Below, piece after piece: positions 1 to 7,102 of a stretch of 21,064 bases of DNA. Numbering within the stretch: position 1 is the first letter of the stretch; each line of letters opens with the position of its first letter. A model generated the notes under the pieces. The model did no database searches and had not been told where the DNA came from. It was given only the letters and a program-made list of their open reading frames with translations. The stretch covers positions 1-21,064 of the forward strand of contig PKYJ01000051.1 in the NCBI GenBank assembly GCA_003132605.1, read 5' to 3'. Both the position numbers and the translations under genes were made by a program. The DNA comes from Peptococcaceae bacterium. GTDB lineage: Bacteria; Bacillota; DSM-12270; Thermacetogeniales; Thermacetogeniaceae.

Positions 1-369
1 GGCCGGGTGATTGCAGTGTTCGGTTGCGGCGGTGACCGCGACACCGGCAAGAGGCCGCTGATGGGCAAGATCTCGGGTCAGCTCTCTGACATCTCCATCC
101 TGACCTCCGACAACCCCAGGAGCGAGGAGCCCCTGAGCATCATCAGGCAGATCGAGGCCGGGATCGGGGAGCTTCCGGATGTTCGCTACGAGGTGATCCC
201 CGACCGCCGGGAGGCGATCGGGCGCGCCCTGCAGTGCGCCCGATCGGGTGACTTCGTGGTGATCGCCGGCAAGGGGCACGAAACCTACCAGATCATCGGC
301 GACCAGGTGCTGGACTTCGATGATTACCAGGTAGCATTCAAGATGTTGGAAGCCAGGGGTCATATCTGA
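1..369 (+). CDS. murE: MurE, UDP-MurNAc-tripeptide ligase (3' end, partial)
   Basis: The frame is open from the first base and ends at TGA 367-369, so this is the C-terminal ~122 residues of a Mur ligase. MurE adds the third stem-peptide residue to UDP-MurNAc-L-Ala-D-Glu in the cytoplasm. The visible part begins in the conserved segment FGCGGDRDTGKRPLMG and continues into the C-terminal ligase domain. The motif DNPR (bases 109-120) is the signature that binds meso-diaminopimelate in DAP-adding MurE enzymes; lysine-adding enzymes differ there. Near the end, VVIAGKGHETYQ is the usual closing motif. murF follows 40 bp downstream. The N-terminal part, including the ATP-binding loop, lies outside the window. 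Confidence 0.96.
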   Translation, partial: GRVIAVFGCGGDRDTGKRPLMGKISGQLSDISILTSDNPRSEEPLSIIRQIEAGIGELPDVRYEVIPDRREAIGRALQCARSGDFVVIAGKGHETYQIIGDQVLDFDDYQVAFKMLEARGHI

Positions 370-388
370 TGTGAGAAGTAAGTAGGAT
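368..388 (+). repeat. Degenerate 7-base repeats, murE-murF junction
   Basis: Reading in sevens gives GATGTGA, GAAGTAA, GTAGGAT. The block starts inside the murE stop codon and ends just before the murF ribosome site. The same style of repeat, closest to the one at 4432-4459, recurs at other junctions in this window. Confidence 0.4.
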
Positions 389-409
389 TTGGAGGAGCAG
401 TTTACTTTG

Positions 410-1807
410 ATGGAACCGATCAGCATCGGGCAGGTAGCAGCCGCCATGAATGGCCGCCTGTTGCAAGGCAATCCGGAAACGGTGGTTTCCGGCATCGCCA
501 TCGATAGCAGGGGCGTCAGTCCGGGACAGCTTTTTTTTGCTTTTCCGGGCAGTAGGGTGGACGGGCACCGGTTCGTCGGGGATGCCCTGAGCCGGGGAGC
601 GGCGGCGGTGATCTCCAGGCAGGTTTCGATAGATTCCGGCCAGCCGCTGATCATGGTGGAGGATACGCTGCATGCCCTGCAGGCCCTGGCCGGCTATTAC
701 CGGGGGCTGTTCCCGGCGCTGGTGGTGGCGGTGACAGGCAGTACAGGCAAGACAACCACCAAGGACCTGATCACCGGGGTGCTGGCGGTCGGCATGCGGG
801 TGTTGAAGACTGAGGGCAACCAGAACAACGAGATCGGTCTCCCCCTGACCTTGATGCATATGAATCGCCATTATGGCGCTGTTGTCCTGGAGATGGCCAT
901 GCGGGGGCGGGGGGAGATTGCCGCTCTGTGCCGGATCAGCCAGCCCCGTGTAGGCGTTATCACCAATATTGGTATGACCCACCTGGAGCTGTTGGGGTCG
1001 CAGCAGGCGATCGCCGAGACCAAGGGCGAACTGTTGGAAGCCCTGCCTCTTAATGGGTGTGCCGTCTTGAACGGGGATGACCCCTGGCAGCGGCAGTTGA
1101 CAAACAAGCGCAGGTCTGAAGTGCTTTTCTACGGACTGGACGGCGACGCCGGGCCCGGAGTGGCGGTGAGCGCCCGGAATATTGTGCTGCATGGGCTGCA
1201 GGGAACCGAGTTTCTGCTGCGCACGCCGCTGGGAGAGGCGCCTTGCCGGTTGCCCCTACCGGGCTGCCATAACATCTATAACGCCCTGGCGGCAGCGGGG
1301 GTGGGCTCCTGGCTCGGCCTGCAGCCGGCGCAGATTGCCCGCGGCCTGGCGAGCGTGTCTCTCACGGGGATGCGCCAGGAGATCAAGAAGGGGATCAGGG
1401 GCAGTACGATCATCGACGATACCTATAATGCCAGTCCGGCCTCGGTCAAGGCTGCGCTGCGGCTGCTGGCCGACGTGACTGACCGGGGGCGGGCAATCGC
1501 GGTGCTCGGCAACATGTATGAGTTGGGACCGGAGACGGTGTCCGGACACCGTGCGGTGGGCGAATATGCTGCCGCCTTGCAGATCGACTACCTAATCACT
1601 GTCGGAGACCTGGCCGTAGAAATTGCCCGGGGAGCCAGCGATGCGGGCCTGCCTGATGCCCGGATCGGCGTTTTTGATGATAACCGGAATGTGATAGCGT
1701 TTATGAAGGACTTCGTCAGTAGTGGGGACTTGGTCCTGGTAAAAGGTTCCAGGGCTGCCCGAATGGAAGAGATCGTGGCGCCCCTGAGCGAGGGTGGTTT
1801 GAAGTGA
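410..1807 (+). CDS. murF: MurF, UDP-MurNAc-tripeptide:D-Ala-D-Ala ligase
   Basis: MurF adds D-Ala-D-Ala to the UDP-MurNAc-tripeptide, completing the cytoplasmic pentapeptide precursor. The ATP-binding loop GSTGKTTTKD lies near residue 110, with the Mur ligase central motifs (NEIGLPLTL, TNIGMTHLE) and a C-terminal domain with DDTYNASPAS. The length of ~465 residues is normal. I chose ATG 410 because the family begins close to MEPISIGQVA. The ribosome site GGAGGAG (391-397) is 12 bases upstream, so the adjacent in-frame TTG 407, at 9 bases, is equally possible; an in-frame TTG at 389 precedes the ribosome site and is unlikely. The stop codon overlaps the mraY GTG start, suggesting translational coupling. 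Confidence 0.96.
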   Translation: MEPISIGQVAAAMNGRLLQGNPETVVSGIAIDSRGVSPGQLFFAFPGSRVDGHRFVGDALSRGAAAVISRQVSIDSGQPLIMVEDTLHALQALAGYYRGLFPALVVAVTGSTGKTTTKDLITGVLAVGMRVLKTEGNQNNEIGLPLTLMHMNRHYGAVVLEMAMRGRGEIAALCRISQPRVGVITNIGMTHLELLGSQQAIAETKGELLEALPLNGCAVLNGDDPWQRQLTNKRRSEVLFYGLDGDAGPGVAVSARNIVLHGLQGTEFLLRTPLGEAPCRLPLPGCHNIYNALAAAGVGSWLGLQPAQIARGLASVSLTGMRQEIKKGIRGSTIIDDTYNASPASVKAALRLLADVTDRGRAIAVLGNMYELGPETVSGHRAVGEYAAALQIDYLITVGDLAVEIARGASDAGLPDARIGVFDDNRNVIAFMKDFVSSGDLVLVKGSRAARMEEIVAPLSEGGLK

Positions 1808-2832
1808 GTGAGATGACAGGGATGGGTGTCGCCCTCGGGATAGGCCTGCCCGGCGCAGTGTGGAGCAATTCTCCGGAATTGCAGGTAGCGGCTGCTTTCG
1901 GGATCGGTCTGCTGATCACCCTGCTGCTGGGGCCGGTGCTGATACCCCTGCTGTACCGCCTGAAGTTCGGGCAGGATGTGCGCAGCGACGGTCCCAGGTC
2001 TCACCTGAAAAAGCAGGGCACTGCCACCATGGGCGGCCTGCTGATCATCGGAGGCGCCGGCGTTGCCAGCCTGCTGATTGCCGGCCACGCCTGGGAAAAC
2101 CTGCTGCTGGTGGGGATCATGATCGGATGCGGGCTGTTGGGCTTTGCCGATGATTTTGTAAAAATTGTCTTGAAGCGGTCGCTCGGCGTCAAGGCTCGCA
2201 CCAAGCTCCTGGTGCAAGTGCTGCTGGGGCTGCTGCTAGCCTGGGCGGCGCTCGCCCTGCATCCGGATACCACCGTGCTGATTCCGTATACCGGTTTGAG
2301 GTTTCCCCTGAACACTTACGGTTACTGTATCCTGGTAGTGTTTATCATGGTTGCCTCTACCAATGCCGTCAACCTGACCGACGGGCTCGACGGCCTGGCC
2401 AGCGGACTGGTGCTGGTAGCAGCGATTACCTTCGTACTGTTCGCCTGGATGACCGGGCAATACAGCGCAGCAGTCTTTGCCGGGGCGCTTGGGGGCGGTT
2501 GCCTGGGGTTTCTGCGCTTCAACCACTACCCGGCCCGGGTCTTCATGGGGGACACCGGTTCCCTGGCCCTGGGGGGCGCCCTGGCAGCCCTGGCCGTGCT
2601 GACGCATACGGAGCTGCTGCTGCTGATCCTGGGCGGTGTCTTCGCGCTGGAGACCCTATCCGTGATTATCCAGGTGGTCTCCTTCAGGCTCACGGGAAGG
2701 CGAGTCTTCCGGATGAGCCCCCTGCACCATCACTTCGAGTTGTCTGGCTGGCCGGAAACCAGAGTTGTCCACTGGTTCTGGGCACTGGGGCTGTGCTGTG
2801 CAGTACTGGGCATCTGGGCGATGCGGGGCTAA
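1804..2832 (+). CDS. mraY: MraY, phospho-MurNAc-pentapeptide transferase (lipid I synthase)
   Basis: MraY is an integral membrane enzyme that transfers phospho-MurNAc-pentapeptide to undecaprenyl phosphate, making lipid I. About ten hydrophobic segments are visible. Family motifs are present: SHLKKQGTATMGG, the ADDFVK Asp pair near residues 116-117, NLTDGLDGLA near 190, FMGDTGSLALGG, and the histidine motif PLHHHFE near 308-310. At 342 residues it is slightly longer than usual, from an N-terminal extension of ~25 residues before the first membrane helix. The start is GTG 1804, overlapping the murF stop as GTGA; in-frame ATGs at 1813 and 1822 are alternatives. A 223-bp AT-rich repeat-bearing gap separates it from murD. 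Confidence 0.96.
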   Translation: MSEMTGMGVALGIGLPGAVWSNSPELQVAAAFGIGLLITLLLGPVLIPLLYRLKFGQDVRSDGPRSHLKKQGTATMGGLLIIGGAGVASLLIAGHAWENLLLVGIMIGCGLLGFADDFVKIVLKRSLGVKARTKLLVQVLLGLLLAWAALALHPDTTVLIPYTGLRFPLNTYGYCILVVFIMVASTNAVNLTDGLDGLASGLVLVAAITFVLFAWMTGQYSAAVFAGALGGGCLGFLRFNHYPARVFMGDTGSLALGGALAALAVLTHTELLLLILGGVFALETLSVIIQVVSFRLTGRRVFRMSPLHHHFELSGWPETRVVHWFWALGLCCAVLGIWAMRG

Positions 2833-2835
2833 TAT

Positions 2836-2852
2836 AGTAGTCAGTAGTCAGG
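2836..2852 (+). repeat. 7-base tandem repeat after mraY
   Basis: AGTAGTC is repeated twice perfectly, followed by AGG. It lies four bases after the mraY stop, at the upstream edge of the mraY-murD gap. Confidence 0.6.
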
Positions 2853-2987
2853 ATGAAACACTATAGAATTTGAAATGTTTATTATCTCGAAGAATTCTAA
2901 ATTCTGCTGATTAATTCTGAATAAGGCGCGTATCCGTCTCTATAGCAGCAAATTTGGCGGAAGATTTCCAAGAATGTACTCGGGATA

Positions 2988-3028
2988 TTCTGAATCCTGA
3001 TCCTGAATCCTGAATACTGAATACTTGA
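2988..3028 (+). repeat. 7-base tandem repeat array before murD
   Basis: Six units read in order TTCTGAA, TCCTGA, TCCTGAA, TCCTGAA, TACTGAA, TACTTGA. All are 7 bases except the second, which has lost one A. The consensus is T(C/A)CTGAA. It lies ~28 bp before the murD start and is the longest such array here. Confidence 0.75.
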
Positions 3029-3055
3029 GCATTATGTAGTATTGGAGAGTGTGGT

Positions 3056-4432
3056 ATGGTGAACTTGGAAGGGAAAAGAGTGCTGGTCATCGGCCTGGCC
3101 CGGAGCGGACAAGCGGTAGCTCGTTTTCTGGCGGGAGAGGGGGCCAGGGTGACCGGCACCGACATCAAACAGGAGGCAGACCTGGAGGAAGAGTCCCTGA
3201 ACGAGTTGCGGGCGCTCTCTGTCAACCTGGTTACCGGCGTTTACCCGGAGGTGCAGGAGGGGCAGTATGATCTGGCAGTGGTCAGCCCGGGTGTCCCCCT
3301 GACCATTCCGCCGGTAGAGACTGCGGAAAGATTGGGTGTCCCGGTATGGAGCGAGTTGGAACTGGCGGCCCGGTTTGTCAGGGAACCGATCATCGCCGTT
3401 ACCGGCACCAACGGTAAGACCACCACCACCGCCCTGGTGGGCTACATCTTCCAGCAGGCCGGTCGCCAGGCGTTGGTAGCCGGAAACATCGGCATTCCTC
3501 TGATCCGGGAAGTGGAGCGCGTCAGTGAGCAGGGGCTCGGGGTGGACTACTGGATCCTCGAGGTCAGCTCCTTTCAACTGGAGCGCTCCCTCGAGTTCCA
3601 CCCCCGCATCGCCGTCTTCTTGAACCTCACGCCGGATCACTTCGACCGGCATACCACATTGGATGAGTATGGACGCGTCAAGGAGCGGGTCTTTGCCAAC
3701 CAGGGCCCGGAGGACCTGGCGGTGCTGAACCTGGACGACCCCTGGTTGGCCGACCATATCCACGGCCTGACGGCAAGGGAATGCTGGTTCTCGACGCAGC
3801 GGGTGCCGGCAGGGGGGATCGGGGTTGCCGATGGCAGCATCGTGTACGAGAGCGGGGGTGTCAGGCAAGTCCTGTGCCCGGTTCAGGAGGTGCGGATTCC
3901 GGGGCGGCATAACCTGGAAAACGCCCTGGCGGCTGCCGCGGTGGCACTCTTGTCCGGGATCGATCGCCAGACGATCGCCGCCGCTCTGTCCACCTTTCCG
4001 GGGGTTCCCCACCGGCTGGAGCCGGCCGGTGTGGTGGGTGGCGTGAAGTATGTCAATGACTCCAAGGGGACGAACCCGGAATCGGTTCTGAAAGCTCTGG
4101 ATTCATTTCAGGAACCGATCATCCTGATTGCCGGCGGCAAGCCCAAGGGGAGCGACTTCACCAGGTTGGCCGGGCGGATCAAGATCAGGGTCAAGGCCCT
4201 GATCCTGTTGGGACAGGCGGCGCCCCAGATCGAACAGGCTGTCCGGGCTGCCGGCTACACCGCCATCTGGAACGAGGCCAGCCTCGAGGGGTGTGTCAGA
4301 ACCGCATCCCGGTTGGCGGCGCCCGGAGACCTGGTCCTGCTGTCGCCGGCCTGCGCCAGTTGGGACATGTTTCGCGATTATGAGGAGAGAGGCGATCTCT
4401 TCAAGAAACTGGTGCGCGATCTCGGCTCTTAG
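3056..4432 (+). CDS. murD: MurD, UDP-MurNAc-L-Ala:D-glutamate ligase
   Basis: MurD adds D-glutamate to UDP-MurNAc-L-alanine in the cytoplasm. It has the N-terminal nucleotide-sugar fold (VLVIGLARSGQAVA), the ATP loop GTNGKTTTT at residues ~117-125, LEVSSFQLE, LNLTPDHFDRH, and the C-terminal NDSKGTNPES and LLSPACASWDMF motifs. At 458 residues it is full length. ATG 3056 is preceded by GGAG at 3045-3048, 7 bases away; the next codon, GTG 3059, could also serve. It precedes ftsW by 35 bp of repeat-like sequence, in the same order (murD, spoVE/ftsW, murG) as Bacillus. Confidence 0.97.
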   Translation: MVNLEGKRVLVIGLARSGQAVARFLAGEGARVTGTDIKQEADLEEESLNELRALSVNLVTGVYPEVQEGQYDLAVVSPGVPLTIPPVETAERLGVPVWSELELAARFVREPIIAVTGTNGKTTTTALVGYIFQQAGRQALVAGNIGIPLIREVERVSEQGLGVDYWILEVSSFQLERSLEFHPRIAVFLNLTPDHFDRHTTLDEYGRVKERVFANQGPEDLAVLNLDDPWLADHIHGLTARECWFSTQRVPAGGIGVADGSIVYESGGVRQVLCPVQEVRIPGRHNLENALAAAAVALLSGIDRQTIAAALSTFPGVPHRLEPAGVVGGVKYVNDSKGTNPESVLKALDSFQEPIILIAGGKPKGSDFTRLAGRIKIRVKALILLGQAAPQIEQAVRAAGYTAIWNEASLEGCVRTASRLAAPGDLVLLSPACASWDMFRDYEERGDLFKKLVRDLGS

Positions 4433-4459
4433 ACGTGTGATGTGAAAAGTGGGATAGAG
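4432..4459 (+). repeat. Degenerate 7-base repeats, murD-ftsW junction
   Basis: Read in sevens: GACGTGT, GATGTGA, AAAGTGG, GATAGAG. It shares the GATGTGA unit with the murE-murF junction and runs from the murD stop into the ftsW ribosome site. Confidence 0.45.
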
Positions 4460-4467
4460 GTGAAACC

Positions 4468-5568
4468 GTGAAACCGTTCAAGCGGCCTCCTGACCTCGTG
4501 CTGTTCCTGGACATAATCCTGCTGCTCACCATAGGCATTGTCATGGTCTTCAGCTCCAGCTTCGTTCAGGCGCAGACCTCTTATGGAGACGGCTTCTATT
4601 TCCTGAAACGCCAACTGCTGTGGGCGCTGCTGGGGATCTTCGGCATGATCGCCCTGATGCGAGTTGACTACCAGGTCTATAAGAAATGGGCGACCCCCAT
4701 TTTGCTGGTGGCGCTCCTGCTTCTGATCGTCGTTCTCGTGCCCGGGGTGGGCATCAAGATCAACGGCGCCCGGCGCTGGTTGGGTGTGGCGGCCTTCTCC
4801 TTCCAACCGTCCGAGGTGGCCAAGCTGGCCATCATCCTGTTCCTGGCCAAGTACCTCTCCCAGCATCAGGACAGCATCAAACAGTTTGTCAAGGGTTTTG
4901 CCGTGCCCCTGCTGATCGTCGGCTTCATCTGCGGTTTCATGCTGTTGCAGCCGGACCTGGGGACGGCGGTGACTATCGCCCTGACTTCCTACCTGATGTT
5001 GCTGGTAGCCGGCTCCCGCAAGACTCATCTGGTAGGCTTGGCCGTGCTGGGAGTGGCTGTGCTGGTGGTGGCCATCGCCGCGGCGCCGTATCGCCTGGCC
5101 CGCTTCACCGCCTTTCTCAATCCCTGGGCCGACCCCTTGGGGAATGGGTTCCAGACCATCCAGTCTCTTTATGCCGTGGGATCCGGCAGGCTCTTCGGAC
5201 TGGGGCTGGGCATGGGCCGGCAGAAGTTCCTGTACCTGCCCGAGGTGCAGACAGATTTTATCTTTGCCGTGATCGGCGAGGAACTGGGCTTTATCGGATC
5301 GATCTTCGTGCTGCTGCTGTTCTTCGTCTTCATGTGGCGCGGCCTCAAGATTGCCTTGAAGGCGCCGGATACCTTCGCCTCCCTGACAGCGGTGGGCATC
5401 ACCATCGACGTCGTACTACAGGCCTTCATACACATTGGCGTGGTTACGGGATCAATGCCGGTCAAGGGGATCACGCTCCCCTTCATCAGCTATGGCGGGT
5501 CCTCTCTGACGCTGACCCTGTTGATGATCGGAATCCTGTTGAACATTTCACATTACGCGAAGGAATGA
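4468..5568 (+). CDS. ftsW: SEDS glycan polymerase FtsW/SpoVE
   Basis: This 366-residue multi-spanning membrane protein of the SEDS family (FtsW, RodA, SpoVE) polymerises lipid II into glycan strands, normally with a partner class B penicillin-binding protein. About ten membrane helices are visible. Family motifs are NGARRWLGVAAFSFQPSE, LQPDLGTAV, the segment around D263 in EVQTDFIFAVIGEELGF (the essential SEDS aspartate), and the terminal SYGGSS near residues 341-346. The start is GTG 4468 with AGAGGTG six bases upstream. The position between murD and murG is that of spoVE in Bacillus, so in this spore former it may serve vegetative division, cortex synthesis or both; sequence alone does not separate these. 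Confidence 0.94.
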   Translation: MKPFKRPPDLVLFLDIILLLTIGIVMVFSSSFVQAQTSYGDGFYFLKRQLLWALLGIFGMIALMRVDYQVYKKWATPILLVALLLLIVVLVPGVGIKINGARRWLGVAAFSFQPSEVAKLAIILFLAKYLSQHQDSIKQFVKGFAVPLLIVGFICGFMLLQPDLGTAVTIALTSYLMLLVAGSRKTHLVGLAVLGVAVLVVAIAAAPYRLARFTAFLNPWADPLGNGFQTIQSLYAVGSGRLFGLGLGMGRQKFLYLPEVQTDFIFAVIGEELGFIGSIFVLLLFFVFMWRGLKIALKAPDTFASLTAVGITIDVVLQAFIHIGVVTGSMPVKGITLPFISYGGSSLTLTLLMIGILLNISHYAKE

Positions 5569-5819
5569 ACATGTCCGGGGCCCGGCTAAAGTAGTTTGAT
5601 TGCCTCATTGTAATTTCATATCGTTGATTAAAATGGATATGGCAACATCTTACACTAGTGCCGGGATAGTTTTCTTGGCAATCATACACTTTTGTATAGT
5701 GATCTTTTGTATAATGATGATACAACGAACACCTTACATTAGTGCGGGTGCTGGGGGACGCGATCTAAAATGGAGTCAGCAGCCAGTGTAAATGTATTTT
5801 CATGGAAGAAGGCGCCATC
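5569..5819 (+). promoter_or_regulatory. ftsW-murG gap with tandem and dispersed repeats, possible promoter
   Basis: This 251-bp AT-rich gap interrupts an otherwise compact operon. It contains a 15-bp tandem duplication, TTTTGTATARTGATS (5690-5704 and 5705-5719); an inverted repeat TTGTAT/ATACAA (5707-5712, 5720-5725); and a near-identical 20-bp pair starting CAYCTTACAYTAGTGC at 5646 and 5730. CATACACT at 5683-5690 matches the sigma-E -10 consensus CATACANT, but the only -35-like sequence (ATAGT, 5666-5670) is about 2 bp too close. TATAAT at 5710-5715 lacks a good -35. Promoter activity is therefore a guess. Confidence 0.35.
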
Positions 5820-6962
5820 ATGCGGGTCCTGATCACAGGCGGAGGAACGGGCGGGCACCTCTATCCCGCTCTAGCGGTGGCAGGCCTGCTGAAGGAACAG
5901 GACCCGGGGGGAAAGGTCCTCTTCGTGGGTACCAGAGAGGGGCTGGAGGCAACGGTAGTCCCGGCCAGGGGCTTTGCATTCCAGGCGGTGGCCGCAGTCA
6001 AGTGGCCGCGCCGGCTGTCAGCGCAGGCCATGGCCTTCTCGCCATTAATACTGCGGGGATACCACCAGAGCCTGGCTGTGATCCGGGACTGGCGCCCTGG
6101 AGCTGTCTTCGCAACCGGGGGCTATGTTTCAGTGCCGCTGGTGATGGCTGCGGCACGGCTTTCCGTACCCATTTTTATTCACGAACAGAATGCGGTCCCG
6201 GGACTGGCCAACCGTTTGCTGTCACGTTGGGCGAACACTGTTTTCCTGACTTTTCCGGACACGGGCGGCAAGCTGGCCGGTCGGGCGAAGATAATTCTTG
6301 CTGGATTGCCGATCAGGCAGGAGATCCTGAAAGTTACCAGGCAGGACGCCCGGAATTATTTTAATCTGGCCCCGGAGACGTTGACCGTGTTGATCACGGG
6401 TGGCAGCCGGGGGGCGCGGCGCATCAATGAAGTGATGCTGGATGTATACCGGATCCTGACAAAGACTTCAGAAGTATCTGGAACAGGGCGCCGAACGCTG
6501 CAGTTCATACACCTGGCCGGCAGGGCGGAGTTCGACGGTGTCTGTAAGCAGATGGCAACCGAGGGAATAAATGAAGATAAAATTGGAAAAATAGTGATCA
6601 GACCGTACCTCGAGGAGATGGAGTATGGACTGGCGGCTGCCGATATTATGATCAGCCGCGCTGGAGCGGCGACGATAGCTGAGTTGACAGCTCTGGGCAT
6701 ACCAGCCATCCTCATTCCCTACCCCTATGCTGCAGGCAACCATCAATATCATAATGCCCTCTATCTCGCCAGGGAGCAGGCAGTGGTTATGATTCCGGAG
6801 TCTGACCTGACCCCGGACCGTCTGCTCGAACAGATGGAGCGGTTGTTTGGGGATGATGGCCTTCGAGGGGCCATGGGTCGGGCTGCGCGCCGATTTGGCA
6901 AGCCGCAGGCAGGCGAGATCATTACCAGGACGATATTGAGAAGCGGGCGGGTGTCCGCCTAG
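5820..6962 (+). CDS. murG: MurG, lipid II synthase (GlcNAc transferase)
   Basis: MurG is a peripheral glycosyltransferase of the GT-B fold on the inner membrane face. It moves GlcNAc from UDP-GlcNAc to lipid I, giving lipid II. Motifs are GGGTGGHLYPA at residues 7-17, FATGGYVS, IHEQNAVPGLANR, ITGGSRGARRIN at the start of the second domain, SRAGAATIAEL, and the UDP-GlcNAc loop PYPYAAGNHQYHNA. At 381 residues it is slightly longer than usual, with a small insertion near GTGRRTLQFIH. I chose ATG 5820 because AAGAAGG lies seven bases upstream and GGGTGGH normally starts within ten residues; an in-frame ATG at 5802 would add six residues. The palindrome CGCCTAGGCG spans the stop codon. Confidence 0.96.
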   Translation: MRVLITGGGTGGHLYPALAVAGLLKEQDPGGKVLFVGTREGLEATVVPARGFAFQAVAAVKWPRRLSAQAMAFSPLILRGYHQSLAVIRDWRPGAVFATGGYVSVPLVMAAARLSVPIFIHEQNAVPGLANRLLSRWANTVFLTFPDTGGKLAGRAKIILAGLPIRQEILKVTRQDARNYFNLAPETLTVLITGGSRGARRINEVMLDVYRILTKTSEVSGTGRRTLQFIHLAGRAEFDGVCKQMATEGINEDKIGKIVIRPYLEEMEYGLAAADIMISRAGAATIAELTALGIPAILIPYPYAAGNHQYHNALYLAREQAVVMIPESDLTPDRLLEQMERLFGDDGLRGAMGRAARRFGKPQAGEIITRTILRSGRVSA

Positions 6963-7102
6963 GCGTATCCGTTGAGTTCCGGGTACCTGGCCAATAAGCA
7001 CCGTTTTGATTGTAACCTCCGAAAAGGGGCAGACATAGAATGTTGATGCGAAAGACTTTGAAAACGGACGAAAATGGGCAAAATGGGGGAGGAGATGGAA
7101 AA

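Larger units (their letters stand above)
2833..3055 (+). other. AT-rich mraY-murD gap
   Basis: This 223-bp gap is much richer in A and T than the flanking genes. It contains the AGTAGTC repeat at its left end, loose AATTCTGAA-like units around 2890-2925, and the TCCTGAA repeat block at its right end. I see no convincing promoter, terminator hairpin or small gene. GGAG at 3045-3048 serves murD. Confidence 0.6.

Noticed and set aside
2988..3028. Short repeat array considered as a CRISPR
   Set aside because: The units are 7 bases with no spacers, so it is a simple tandem array.
3032..4012. Long minus-strand open frame opposite murD
   Set aside because: Antisense shadow; the composition follows murD codon structure and no protein family is recognisable.
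4690..5590. Second long + strand frame inside ftsW
   Set aside because: It is the +1 frame shadow of ftsW, rich in Arg, Gly and Ala as expected from GC-rich DNA, with no recognisable motifs.
5600..5791. 63-codon frame with a hydrophobic centre in the ftsW-murG gap
   Set aside because: TTG start, no ribosome site, and it runs through the tandem and dispersed repeats; hydrophobicity follows from the T-rich DNA.
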